From NCBI RefSeq assembly GCF_045689235.1, contig NZ_CP136864.1, forward strand, positions 2,666,001 to 2,730,000: DNA of 64,000 nucleotides, written 5' to 3'. Shown here in pieces: positions 17,779 through 26,119 of this stretch; within the stretch, counting starts at the first letter, position 1, and every line of letters starts with the position of its first letter. This stretch comes from Congregibacter variabilis (GTDB taxonomy: Bacteria > Pseudomonadota > Gammaproteobacteria > Pseudomonadales > Halieaceae). Position numbers and translations under genes: made by a program. The notes beneath the pieces were generated by a model that saw only the letters and a program-made list of their open reading frames with translations, was not told the origin of the DNA and did not search any database.

Positions 17779-18734
17779 GCTGCCGCCTCCTTTAACTGAG
17801 CGAGGACTTCGTCGCGAATACCTGCCTCGGCCATAGGAAATCCCAGCGCCGCGCGGGCATCAAAGTAAGCCTGGGCAACGCCTCGCGCCAAAGTGCGCAC
17901 GCGAAGAATGTAGCGCTGACGCTCGGTTACCGAGATTGCATGGCGGGCATCCAAAAGGTTAAAGGTATGTGACGCCTTCATGACCATTTCGTAGGCGGGC
18001 AGTGGCAGTGAACGTTCGGTAAGACGTGCGGCTTCTTTTTCGCAGTGATCGAATTGCGCAAACAAAAAATCCACGTCTGCCTCTTCAAAGTTGTACTGCG
18101 ACATTTCCACCTCGTTTTGATGAAAAACGTCGCCGTAGAGTACCGGGCCCTGGGGGCTGCGTGTCCAAAGGAGATCGTAAACGCTGTCTACACCTTGTAA
18201 GTACATCGCAATACGCTCAAGACCGTAGGTAATCTCGCCGGTAACCGGATAGCACTCGATGCCGCCTGCTTGCTGAAAATAGGTGAATTGCGAGACTTCC
18301 ATACCGTTTAGCCATACTTCCCAACCGAGTCCCCAGGCACCCAGGGTGGGTGACTCCCAGTTGTCTTCGACAAAACGCACATCATGGGTGAGCGTGTCGA
18401 TACCCAACGCCTGCAGGGATTGGAGGTAAAACTCCTGAAACTCCGGCGGCGATGGCTTCATGGCCACCTGAAACTGGTAGTAGTGCTGCAATCTATTGGG
18501 ATTCTTACCGTAGCGGCCATCGGTGGGGCGGCGACTGGGCTGCACATAGGCCGCATTCCAGCTCTCTGGACCCAAAGAGCGCAAAAAAGTCGCCGGGTGA
18601 AAGGTACCGGCGCCTACTTCCATGTCCAGAGGCTGAAGGATGAGACACCCTTTCTCTCCCCAGAATTGCTGCAATCTGAGGATAAGTTCCTGAAAACTGA
18701 TAGGGTCTGATGCTTGATCGGGATACTGGCTCAC
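17775..18734 (-). CDS. glyQ: Glycyl-tRNA synthetase alpha subunit
   Basis: Catalytic alpha subunit of glycyl-tRNA synthetase, about 319 aa, a class II synthetase that activates glycine. Typical sequence: FQELILRLQQFWGEKGCLILQPLDMEVGAGTFHPATFLR, QPSRRPTDGRYG, RLQHYYQFQV. I chose the GTG at 18734 (VSQYPDQASDPISFQEL) because AGGA lies about 10 nt upstream and the family starts here; the frame extends 57 bases further without a ribosome site. It is divergent from the acyltransferase gene. Confidence 0.97.
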   Translation of the reverse strand: MSQYPDQASDPISFQELILRLQQFWGEKGCLILQPLDMEVGAGTFHPATFLRSLGPESWNAAYVQPSRRPTDGRYGKNPNRLQHYYQFQVAMKPSPPEFQEFYLQSLQALGIDTLTHDVRFVEDNWESPTLGAWGLGWEVWLNGMEVSQFTYFQQAGGIECYPVTGEITYGLERIAMYLQGVDSVYDLLWTRSPQGPVLYGDVFHQNEVEMSQYNFEEADVDFLFAQFDHCEKEAARLTERSLPLPAYEMVMKASHTFNLLDARHAISVTERQRYILRVRTLARGVAQAYFDARAALGFPMAEAGIRDEVLAQLKEAAA

Positions 18735-18838
18735 GCGAATTCCTGTGCGAGGTGCAAAAGGCCCGTAGTATACCGTCAGTAACAGCGGCACAATACGCAG
18801 CTATTGCACAAGCTAAGCCCCAAATCCGAATAACATTT

Positions 18839-19741
18839 GTGAAAAGCCGTCTCATTACATTTTTGCTCTGGTCCTCTTCCTTGCTCCCATTAGGCGCCTC
18901 CAGGGCGATTGGTCGTGGGCTGGGCAAACTTGCCTGGATGTTGGGTGGCAGTCCCCGAAGGGTGACCGAGCGAAACATTGGCCTGGCTTTTCCTGAGCTG
19001 TCGGATCCGCAAAAAGAGCAGCTTGCAAAGCGTTCGCTGCAGGCCACCGGTGAACTGGCCGCGGAGATGGGCTATATCTGGAACCGCCCTTGGGATCAGG
19101 TGCGGGCCCATATTTTGGAAATCGTGGGTGACGATACCGTTCGCGAGGCTCTTGGTAGTGGCCGCGGCGTAATGATGCTGGGTCCACATTTGGGTAACTG
19201 GGAGATTGTGGGACTGCATATTTGTGAGATGGGCGAATCCGTTGCTTTATACGAGCCGCCTCATATGAAGCAGTTGGACGATATGGTGCGCGCGGCGCGG
19301 CAGCGTTCCGGCTCCGTGTTGGTTCCCACGGACCCTCGGGGTCTCGCCAAACTGGTGAAGTGTCTTAAAAAAGGCGGCATTGCAGGCATTTTGCCGGATC
19401 AGGTCCCGCCGGTGGTGGAGTCAGGCGAGAACAGTAACTTTATGGGTGTGCCCACCTTTACGATGACCCTGGCAAGCAAGCTTCTGGCGAAAAGCGGGGC
19501 CCAGGCATTTTTTGGTTTTGCCGAGCGTATTCCCGGCGGTTACCGCCTGCATTACATTCCTGCTGACGACGGCATTTACAGCGATGATTTACAGGTATCG
19601 TTAAAAGCCTTGAACGATGGAGTAGAGCGTTGCGTACGAATGGCGCCCGAACAGTATCAGTGGGAGTACAAGCGCTTTCGTGTCCGACCACGGGGCCCGG
19701 TGGATTACTATGCGCGAGACTGGCAGCCAGGCAAAGACTGA
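18839..19741 (+). CDS. LpxL/HtrB-type lipid A acyltransferase
   Basis: Inner-membrane acyltransferase of the LpxL/LpxM (HtrB) family, 300 aa, which adds a secondary acyl chain to lipid A precursor. One N-terminal membrane segment (LITFLLWSSSLLPLGASRA) and the catalytic HLGNWE (H-X4-E) motif are present, with ILPDQVPP and the C-terminal YQWEYKRFRVRP typical of the family. The GTG at 18839 (VKSRLITFLLW) matches the family start; the longer frame would overlap glyQ on the other strand. Whether it is the LpxL or LpxM type cannot be decided here. Confidence 0.88.
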   Translation: MKSRLITFLLWSSSLLPLGASRAIGRGLGKLAWMLGGSPRRVTERNIGLAFPELSDPQKEQLAKRSLQATGELAAEMGYIWNRPWDQVRAHILEIVGDDTVREALGSGRGVMMLGPHLGNWEIVGLHICEMGESVALYEPPHMKQLDDMVRAARQRSGSVLVPTDPRGLAKLVKCLKKGGIAGILPDQVPPVVESGENSNFMGVPTFTMTLASKLLAKSGAQAFFGFAERIPGGYRLHYIPADDGIYSDDLQVSLKALNDGVERCVRMAPEQYQWEYKRFRVRPRGPVDYYARDWQPGKD

Positions 19742-19783
19742 ACATTTTCTCGTTCCATCTCTTTTATTCAAACGGAGTTATTA

Positions 19784-20575
19784 ATGTTTCTCGGTAAGTT
19801 GGTTGCGGGAATTCTAGGCGTACTTGTTGCGGGTTTTCCTGGTCTGATTTTTGGTCTTGTTCTGGGCCACATGTTTGATCGGGGCTTGGCGGGTGTTCTG
19901 GGTATGGGCTCGGCCGATCTAGGGAAGGTTAAAGAGCACTTTTTTCGCAGTACGTTTTTGCTCATGGGTTACGTCGCAAAATCTGACGGGCGCATATCAG
20001 AAGACGAAATCGCGCATACCGAAGGAATCTTTCGGCAATTGGGTTTGTCTGACGACCAGCGTCATGACGCGATTTTGCTGTTTAAGCAAGGCGGGGATGA
20101 CGGCTTCTCTGCAGACGAAACCATTCAAAGCTTTTTGCTTGCCGGTGGCGCTCATCCGGCGCTCAAGCAAACTATGATGTTGTTCCTGGTGACGCTTGCG
20201 TTGGCGGACCGCCAATTACACAGCGGTGAAAAATCTGCGCTGCTGCAAATCGGCGGGCTATTGGGATACGGCGCTCAGGCGGTTGAAGAGTTTCTGCGCA
20301 TGGCCACGGCGCAGGAGCATTTTCATCAGCAGGCCGGGCATCCCGAGGCGCCGACAGTGTCAGATGCTTACGCGGCACTGGGTGTGAGTGAAGACGCGCC
20401 GGACAAAGAAGTGAAGCGGGCCTATCGAAAACTCATGAGCCAAAACCACCCCGACAAGTTGTCCGCTCGCGGTGTACCTGAGGATATGTTGAAACTTGCT
20501 ACTGAAAAAGCTCAGGAGATTCAGGCAGCTTACGAGCTGATTAAACAGTCTCGGGGTACCGGCATGCGTGACTAG
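19784..20575 (+). CDS. djlA: Co-chaperone DjlA
   Basis: Membrane-anchored DnaJ-like co-chaperone of DnaK, 263 aa. In order: one glycine-rich N-terminal transmembrane segment with no signal cleavage (LVAGILGVLVAGFPGLIFGLVLGHMFD), a TerB-like helical domain (about 55-175), and a C-terminal J domain (DAYAALGVSEDAPDKEVKRAYRKL) with the invariant HPD tripeptide. Length and layout match E. coli DjlA (271 aa). It follows the acyltransferase by 42 bp on the same strand, with GGAG before the ATG. Confidence 0.94.
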   Translation: MFLGKLVAGILGVLVAGFPGLIFGLVLGHMFDRGLAGVLGMGSADLGKVKEHFFRSTFLLMGYVAKSDGRISEDEIAHTEGIFRQLGLSDDQRHDAILLFKQGGDDGFSADETIQSFLLAGGAHPALKQTMMLFLVTLALADRQLHSGEKSALLQIGGLLGYGAQAVEEFLRMATAQEHFHQQAGHPEAPTVSDAYAALGVSEDAPDKEVKRAYRKLMSQNHPDKLSARGVPEDMLKLATEKAQEIQAAYELIKQSRGTGMRD

Positions 20576-20672
20576 CGTCAATGTTTAACGCACTGCCGCC
20601 AACGAAAACCGCTGCAGCCCACGCCAGGGCGAGTGCGAGCGTCGCAAGACCTGCCAAAATTACCCAGATCAT
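20541..20672 (-). CDS. Possible 43-residue membrane protein
   Basis: Short frame (MIWVILAGLATLALALAWAAAVFVGG...) coding for a single hydrophobic helix. A GAGG site lies 8 nt before the ATG, and it begins 26 bp after the DUF1772 gene on the same strand, so it could be the last gene of that operon. It overlaps the 3' end of djlA on the other strand by 35 bp. I do not recognise it, and it may be chance. Confidence 0.35.
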   Translation of the reverse strand: MIWVILAGLATLALALAWAAAVFVGGSALNIDASHACRYPETV

Positions 20673-20697
20673 CTTGAGCCTCACAATTTCATCTGCT

Positions 20698-21201
20698 TCA
20701 GACCTGCCCACTGTGAATAAGGATGATTGCCGCAAAGGCATAAAGCCCCGCGGTCAAAATTCCCCCCACAGATCGAAAGTGATTAAGCCGGGTCCAAACA
20801 CGTCCGTACTCAATCCAGTAATCTGCTGCCGCGACCGATCTATAGTCGAATTCCTCAAGTTTTTTGTTCATCGGTACATTGCCAAACATCGTTACAAGAA
20901 AAACACAGGACACATAGGCTAACGACGCCAAAAGGATCAAGGCTAAAGCCGTACCCTCGTAGACAAAAAAACCATAGGCAGCAAATAAGATCGAAAAGAC
21001 CGAGATCAACAATATACCGGCGACAAACTGAGTTTTGAGTACCGTCCTGTTGATGTGCTGCATCGACTCGATGCCCGCCGCAGGAGCGGCCCGTAGCAGT
21101 GCAGACATGATGAATTCAGAAAAAGCGGAGAACACCCCGGCTATTACCGCGCTCCACAAAGCGAGAAACAGACAGAGATACAAAGGCCATTCATAGCTCA
21201 T
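20698..21201 (-). CDS. DUF1772 family membrane protein
   Basis: About 167 aa with four hydrophobic segments. The spacing and motifs (GVFSAFSEFIMSALLR, THE pattern INRTVL then NVPMNKKLEEFD, WIEYGRVWTRLNHFRSVGGI) fit the DUF1772 / anthrone oxygenase-like family. The ATG at 21201 has GGAG about 9 nt upstream, inside the 3' end of the preceding DUF4345 gene, with an 11-bp overlap. It is part of the NmrA-DUF4345-DUF1772 operon. The substrate is unknown; a role in quinone or aromatic metabolism is only suggested by the family name. Confidence 0.75.
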   Translation of the reverse strand: MSYEWPLYLCLFLALWSAVIAGVFSAFSEFIMSALLRAAPAAGIESMQHINRTVLKTQFVAGILLISVFSILFAAYGFFVYEGTALALILLASLAYVSCVFLVTMFGNVPMNKKLEEFDYRSVAAADYWIEYGRVWTRLNHFRSVGGILTAGLYAFAAIILIHSGQV

Positions 21202-21583
21202 GGGGCTGCCTCCACAGAAGCGCCACCAATAAGGCGGCGATACACAGTTCAAAGAGCGCCGCCGTGATCAACGATTGCGACGGAAATCCGTGGATCACCG
21301 CGCTAACGACACGACCTGTTCCATAGCTGCCGTATACGATAGCGCCACATACCAGACCAAGACCTGCAAAGCGCATTTGCACAGCGCCCAGTATCATAAA
21401 CGCGCCACTCATCAGCAAAATACCCGTTGGTGCGATGAGTTCTGACATCAAGCCGGGGTCCTTCTCCACAACTATATTGCTCATCTGCAGGAACGCCTGC
21501 GGTGAAAAAATCAAAGCACAGCCAATGAGACCCAGGATCACTCCGCAGATGGCCAGCGTGGTTCTTGTAATAAGTCGGCTCAT
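21191..21583 (-). CDS. DUF4345 family membrane protein
   Basis: About 130 aa with four membrane segments (near residues 8-25, 45-66, 72-92 and 105-125). It resembles the uncharacterised DUF4345 family (IAPTGILLMSGAFMILGA, YGSYGTGRVVSAVIHG). The ATG at 21583 overlaps the NmrA stop by four bases (ATGA), with GGAGG 9 nt upstream, so translation is coupled to the upstream gene. Function unknown. Confidence 0.7.
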   Translation of the reverse strand: MSRLITRTTLAICGVILGLIGCALIFSPQAFLQMSNIVVEKDPGLMSELIAPTGILLMSGAFMILGAVQMRFAGLGLVCGAIVYGSYGTGRVVSAVIHGFPSQSLITAALFELCIAALLVALLWRQPHEL

Positions 21584-22425
21584 GCTACCGGCCTCCATGC
21601 ACCCGTGGCGGCGACATCTTGGGCATAGTCGGCAAAGTCCTTGGGCGGACGCCCAAGCGCGCGCTGCACCCCGTCGGTCAGATGCGCGTTTCGGCCGTCA
21701 AGTACGGTAGAAAAAAGGTAGTCCAGCATCCAGACCACATCTTCGGGTGCACCGGAGTCAGCCACCTCCGATACGAAACTATCGTGCGGAACATCAACGT
21801 AAACGACTTTGCGGCCGGTAGCGCGCGACAGGTCCTCGGCCACGTCAGACATGCTCATCAGCCGCGGTCCCGTTACTTCATAAACCTCTCCCTTGTGATG
21901 ATCTTCCGTGAAGGCCGCGACGGCCACGTCAGCAATATCATCGACATCCACAAACGGTTCGACTTGATCGCCTGCGGGCAATGTAATCGCACCGTTCAGA
22001 ACCATATCGATGAACGCGCCTTCGGAGAAATTCTGACTGAACCAGCTCGCGCGTACGATGGTCCATTCGAGTCCAGACTCCTGCACGATCCGCTCGCAGG
22101 CCTGAGCCTCTTTTTCACCGCGGCCTGATAGCAAAACCAGACGCTTGACGCCTTGCTGTTTCGCGAGCTTCACAAAGGCTTCAATGGCATCGGGCGCACC
22201 GGGCATCGCAAGATCCGGGGCATAGGTTATGTAGGCAGCCGTTACGCCCTCCAGGCAGGCCTCCCAGCTCCTTTGATTGTTCCAGTCAAAAGGAGTGATC
22301 GCGGACCGGGATCCGATCCGTACCTTGCAGCCTTTGGCTTTCAGACCTTCTGCAATACGCCGACCGGTTTTCCCGGTACCCCCCAGAATGAGTGTGAGGT
22401 CTTGTGATTCGATGGGTGATTTCAT
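21580..22425 (-). CDS. NmrA-like NAD(P)-binding protein
   Basis: Atypical short-chain dehydrogenase of the NmrA/HSCARG type, 281 aa. The Rossmann motif LILGGTGKTGRRIAEGL near the N-terminus binds NAD(P); VLLSGRGEKEAQACERIVQESGLEWTIVRASWFSQNF replaces the YxxxK active site of classical SDRs with the NmrA pattern. Such proteins reduce small substrates or sense the NADP/NADPH ratio. It is the first gene of a three-gene operon with two small membrane proteins, 107 bp downstream of an AraC-type regulator on the same strand that may control it. Confidence 0.85.
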   Translation of the reverse strand: MKSPIESQDLTLILGGTGKTGRRIAEGLKAKGCKVRIGSRSAITPFDWNNQRSWEACLEGVTAAYITYAPDLAMPGAPDAIEAFVKLAKQQGVKRLVLLSGRGEKEAQACERIVQESGLEWTIVRASWFSQNFSEGAFIDMVLNGAITLPAGDQVEPFVDVDDIADVAVAAFTEDHHKGEVYEVTGPRLMSMSDVAEDLSRATGRKVVYVDVPHDSFVSEVADSGAPEDVVWMLDYLFSTVLDGRNAHLTDGVQRALGRPPKDFADYAQDVAATGAWRPVA

Positions 22426-22532
22426 GGACTTGCTCCGTTAGTGGTGTGTGCAAGTCAATTCTGTGGGAAGCAGGGGCGGTGATTCTTGCCTGTCCATGCC
22501 AAAGTTTTGGCCAATGGCGACAAGTTTTTTCG

Positions 22533-23540
22533 TCAGCGGTGGATAGTCTCCAATCGATAAGAGCGAGGCGTTTGGCCCGCCCAGCGTTTGAATGCCCGAG
22601 TGAAGGCGCTTTGTTCGGCAAAGCCAGTCAGGAATGCCACTTCGGCAAGGCTGTAGTCTGTCTCGCGTAAAAGCTGCTGTGCAAGATCTTTACGTGCCAT
22701 ATCGACCACACTTTGAAAAGAAAGCCCCTGATCTGATAAGCGTCTCTGGAGCGTTCGAGAGCTAATGCTTAGTTCGTTTGCAATAAGTGACAGTCTCGGC
22801 ACCCCCTCGCTCAATACGTTGGCAATCACGCGCCGAACCTGTTGTTCTAATGCAGTGTCGTCTGTGCGTAAAGCGAGTTCCTGCTCTAGATGCTGGTCAA
22901 AAAATTTGGCAATGGTCTGGTCGCCAAGTTTGTTTGGAGCCGTCATGCTCTGCTGGCTGACAAGCAAAGCATCGCGCCCGGAACGAAAATGCACCGGGCA
23001 GCCGAAATGATTTTCGTAGACAGCTATATCGCCCCTCGGCGCATGCTTAAAATAGACGGCGAGGGGCTTGAAGTTCGTGGTACTGACTTCCTGGCTAATG
23101 GTATTCACCGCCGACATGCTCGCTTCATTTGAAAGAAGCGCTCCTGGGTGACCATCGTTTACTTTGTCGAGGCGGAAGAACACGCCATCGACGGTCTTTT
23201 CAAGAGAATAGGATTCTGCGTTTCCAAGGATATGCCCATAGCGCTCGGACCTCACATAGGAGCCACGCAAATTGGGCGCTGACTTCCATGCAAGACCGAA
23301 AGCGCCATAGTCGTCGCTGCGCATGGCCGCCCCGATTCGAAGCGGCAAGCGCAGGCCGTCGGGATCCCTGTCCGCAAGCCGGGCAAAGAAGTCGTAGTAC
23401 GCCGATGAAGAAACCATTTTTGCTGCATCGACTGGATCCTCAGGACGGAGACCCAAAGCTTCGACCAGGTCGTCCGTTGCCACGCCTGGACTCGCCTGGT
23501 CGATGACTTTGTAGACGTAAAGCGAAGTGATCTGGCTCAT
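22533..23540 (-). CDS. AraC-family transcriptional regulator
   Basis: Regulator of 335 aa with an N-terminal ligand-binding domain of the OruR/ArgR-like AraC subgroup (about 20-200) and a C-terminal double helix-turn-helix (SLIANELSISSRTLQRRLSDQGLSF, then YSLAEVAFLTGFAEQSAFTRAFKRWAGQTPRSYR). It lies directly upstream of the NmrA operon in the same orientation, so it may activate it. The ligand is unknown. Confidence 0.88.
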   Translation of the reverse strand: MSQITSLYVYKVIDQASPGVATDDLVEALGLRPEDPVDAAKMVSSSAYYDFFARLADRDPDGLRLPLRIGAAMRSDDYGAFGLAWKSAPNLRGSYVRSERYGHILGNAESYSLEKTVDGVFFRLDKVNDGHPGALLSNEASMSAVNTISQEVSTTNFKPLAVYFKHAPRGDIAVYENHFGCPVHFRSGRDALLVSQQSMTAPNKLGDQTIAKFFDQHLEQELALRTDDTALEQQVRRVIANVLSEGVPRLSLIANELSISSRTLQRRLSDQGLSFQSVVDMARKDLAQQLLRETDYSLAEVAFLTGFAEQSAFTRAFKRWAGQTPRSYRLETIHR

Positions 23541-23622
23541 AGGGATAGTGATACAGCAATTTTTGATACTTTGGCAATGTCTGTGCCTCAGGCTCCCAGC
23601 TATTGCTAAGGCGATTTTTGCA

Positions 23623-24525
23623 TCAGAGTGCGGTTACTCGCGGCAACTCCTTGCCCAGGACGTCGCAAAATGCGCGAACAACCGGCGGAACCCCTTTGCG
23701 AGAGGGCATCACGACGCTGATATGCGCGTCCCCCGCTGACCAGTTCGGGAGTACGTGTAGCAGTTGACCACTTAAGATTTCTTTGCGGCACACATACGCG
23801 GGCAACGCGACAATCCCCAAGCCGTCGCTTGCAGCTTGCTTGAGTGTCACCATGTCGTCGCTGCAAAGCCGAGCGCAGAAGGGAACCGACACCTGCTCCT
23901 TATTTGAGCCTCGCAGGGACCACTCACCGTGGGGGCTTGTCCAACCCATCTTTAATCCTGCATGTCCGCGAAGTTCCTCGGGCGTCGTGGGCAAATCTAC
24001 CCGCTCCCGGTAAGTCTGTCCGGCGAAGAGACGCCAGGGCGAAGGGGCGATGACACGTTGTATAAGGCTTGAGTCAGGCAGTGGGCCCATATGTCCCCTA
24101 AGGGCTATGTCGATGCCGGACTCCACCAGATCCACGGTCTCATTGCTTACTTGTTGTGTTATTTCCACATTGGGATTGTTGATCAGGAAATTGGGGACAA
24201 TCTGGCTAAGAGCAAATTGGGCCATTCCAACGGAGCAGGAAATGCGAACTCTTCCCGACAGGGTCTGCGTATGGTTGGTAACCGCGGCGTCGGCCGCCTC
24301 CATGGATTCAATAGCACACCGCGCGTGGCGATAAAATTCCAGACCGACGTCCGTCACTGCGAACTGCCGTGAGGTTCGCTGAATGAGTCGGATGCCCAGC
24401 CGCTTTTCCAGCTGCTGTACGTGCCGGCTTAAACGAGACTTGGGAATGTCCAGGGCCCGGCTCGCCGGAGCAAAGCCGCGCTTTTCCACGACATGCACAA
24501 AGTAGAAATAGTCGTTCAGGTCCAA
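23623..24525 (-). CDS. LysR-family regulator divergent from pirin
   Basis: LysR-type regulator, 300 aa, with the N-terminal winged HTH (YFYFVHVVEKRGFAPASRALDIPKSRLSRHVQQLEKRLG) and a substrate-binding effector domain (VRISCSVGMAQFALSQIVPNFL, IDIALRGHMGPLPDSSLI). It is divergently transcribed from a pirin-FMN reductase pair. A perfect 18-bp palindrome with a T-N11-A core lies 24 bp upstream of its start, so it probably controls both itself and the pair. Confidence 0.9.
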   Translation of the reverse strand: MDLNDYFYFVHVVEKRGFAPASRALDIPKSRLSRHVQQLEKRLGIRLIQRTSRQFAVTDVGLEFYRHARCAIESMEAADAAVTNHTQTLSGRVRISCSVGMAQFALSQIVPNFLINNPNVEITQQVSNETVDLVESGIDIALRGHMGPLPDSSLIQRVIAPSPWRLFAGQTYRERVDLPTTPEELRGHAGLKMGWTSPHGEWSLRGSNKEQVSVPFCARLCSDDMVTLKQAASDGLGIVALPAYVCRKEILSGQLLHVLPNWSAGDAHISVVMPSRKGVPPVVRAFCDVLGKELPRVTAL

Positions 24526-24548
24526 ACGGGACTCCTGTCGGGCACTAC

Positions 24549-24566
24549 CGTTCTATTAATAGAACG
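24549..24566. promoter_or_regulatory. Palindromic LysR-type operator
   Basis: CGTTCTATTAATAGAACG is a perfect 18-bp palindrome containing the T-N11-A core of LysR boxes. It sits between the divergent LysR gene and the pirin gene, 24 bp and 79 bp from their starts, which is the expected position for an autoregulatory and activating site. Confidence 0.65.
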
Positions 24567-24644
24567 CTTCTTTCTGATTGTGCCACTTCTGGTCTGCTTT
24601 AATCCATGGCTTTATAGGGGCATCACTCAGCACGGAGACAGATC

Positions 24645-25526
24645 ATGAACGCTAAAGTTAGTATCGCCAGCCCGGTCCCCCACCAGCCTACCGTCATCTC
24701 AGACCCCGTTGATCCGGGGCAGCTGAGAATAGGGAGTGGCTTCGAAGCGCTGACGTTCAGGCATGAGGATTTCGACGGCCTCATGGATCCACTGATCATG
24801 GTCGATCATTTCACCATGGCCGCGCCCACCTTCGGCCCCCACGGGCACGCAGGAATTTCTGCGGTGTCGGTTCTCTTCGAAGACAGCGAAGGCGTCTTCA
24901 ACAATCGCGACTCCCTCGGCAACGACATCGATTTGATGCCCGGCGACCTCTACTGGCTAAAGGCCGGCCGAGGCGGCATGCACGACGAGAAACCTGCACC
25001 CGGTGGCCGAACGCATGGGTTGCAGATGTTTGTGAATCTTCCCGCCGCTAACAAGTACGATGATCCGCGGACGCTTCACGTCAAGGCCGCGCAAATACCG
25101 ACCGTCGAATCCGAGCGCTATCGAGTGCGTGTTGTTCTCGGTGAAAGCAACGGCGTGCGTGGTGCGTCTTCACCTGCCTTACCCCTGACTATCCTTGACG
25201 CGCAGCTTCGGGCGGGAGGGACTTATTCCCATAGTGTTGCTGCAGGAAACAGCGCCTGGGTTCACTCGGTATCCGGCGATTCGGAGCTTGTCATCGATGA
25301 TCAGCGGGTGAGCCTGCAACAAGGGCAGGCGATCTCCCTTCGCTCCGGCGGCGACGAGGTGCAACTCAAGCTGCATAGTCAGGTGGGCGCTAAGATCGTC
25401 GTGGTCGAGGCTGCACCGCTTCGCGAGACTTTCGTGCAGAAAGGGCCTTTTGCCATGGCTACGGAGAAAGATGTAGAGCAAATAGTTGCCGCCTATGAGC
25501 GCGGTGATTTCGGCTCTATCGATTGA
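24645..25526 (+). CDS. Pirin family protein
   Basis: Bicupin of the pirin / quercetin 2,3-dioxygenase type, 293 aa. The metal ligands of the N-terminal cupin are all present: HGH (His66, His68), then GGMHDEK (His113, Glu115), corresponding to the two His, His and Glu of known pirins. Activity is probably an iron-dependent dioxygenase or a redox-responsive regulator; the substrate is unknown. It is followed after 29 bp by an FMN reductase, with a divergent LysR gene upstream. Together they look like a small module responding to an electrophile or flavonoid-type compound (inference). Confidence 0.9.
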   Translation: MNAKVSIASPVPHQPTVISDPVDPGQLRIGSGFEALTFRHEDFDGLMDPLIMVDHFTMAAPTFGPHGHAGISAVSVLFEDSEGVFNNRDSLGNDIDLMPGDLYWLKAGRGGMHDEKPAPGGRTHGLQMFVNLPAANKYDDPRTLHVKAAQIPTVESERYRVRVVLGESNGVRGASSPALPLTILDAQLRAGGTYSHSVAAGNSAWVHSVSGDSELVIDDQRVSLQQGQAISLRSGGDEVQLKLHSQVGAKIVVVEAAPLRETFVQKGPFAMATEKDVEQIVAAYERGDFGSID

Positions 25527-25555
25527 TTCAAATATCTAAACAGGAGAAACCAAAT

Positions 25556-26116
25556 ATGAACGTTGTCGCCTTTGCCGCCTCAAATTCCCGAACGTCGATC
25601 AATCGCATGCTGGTTCGCTATGCAGGTGAAGCCCTTCGCGGTCTAAACCCCGCGGTGGAGATTACCTACCTTGATCTCAACGACTTTGAAATGCCCATAT
25701 TCAGTGTCGAGCGAGAGGTAGAGGGCGGAATTCCCGGACCTGCCAAGGATTTCTTCGATTTAATCGGCACTGCAGATGCCGTGATTATCTCCTTCGCCGA
25801 GCACAATGGTTCCTATACGGTGGCATACAAGAACGTCTTCGACTGGGCCTCGCGAATTAGGCCCGAGGTCTACCAAGGAAAACCGCTGATTGCCCTGTCG
25901 GCATCCCCAGGCCCGCGCGGCGCGGCAGGCGTGCTTGATACCTTTCTGGCCGGTGCGCCCTTTTTTGGCGCTAAGGTCATGGCCTCTCTCTCCGTGGGAT
26001 CCTTTGGGGAGCGCTTTGATCCGGAGTCGGTTACTCCCAGTGATCCAAAGCTCTATGAGGAGATTCGCCAGACTGTGGCTTCACTTGGCGACAGTGAGAA
26101 AAGCCCAGACCTTTAA
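25556..26116 (+). CDS. NADPH-dependent FMN reductase family protein
   Basis: Flavodoxin-like reductase, about 186 aa. The phosphate loop AASNSRTSINRML near the N-terminus binds FMN, and PRGAAGVLDTFLAGAPFFGAKV with FAEHNGSYTVAYKNVFDW are typical of the YieF/ChrR-like family. It reduces quinones, azo compounds or metals in related enzymes. The ATG at 25556 is preceded by a strong AGGAG. Second gene of the pirin module; ends 3 bp before the convergent trkH stop. Confidence 0.88.
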   Translation: MNVVAFAASNSRTSINRMLVRYAGEALRGLNPAVEITYLDLNDFEMPIFSVEREVEGGIPGPAKDFFDLIGTADAVIISFAEHNGSYTVAYKNVFDWASRIRPEVYQGKPLIALSASPGPRGAAGVLDTFLAGAPFFGAKVMASLSVGSFGERFDPESVTPSDPKLYEEIRQTVASLGDSEKSPDL

Positions 26117-26119
26117 ATG

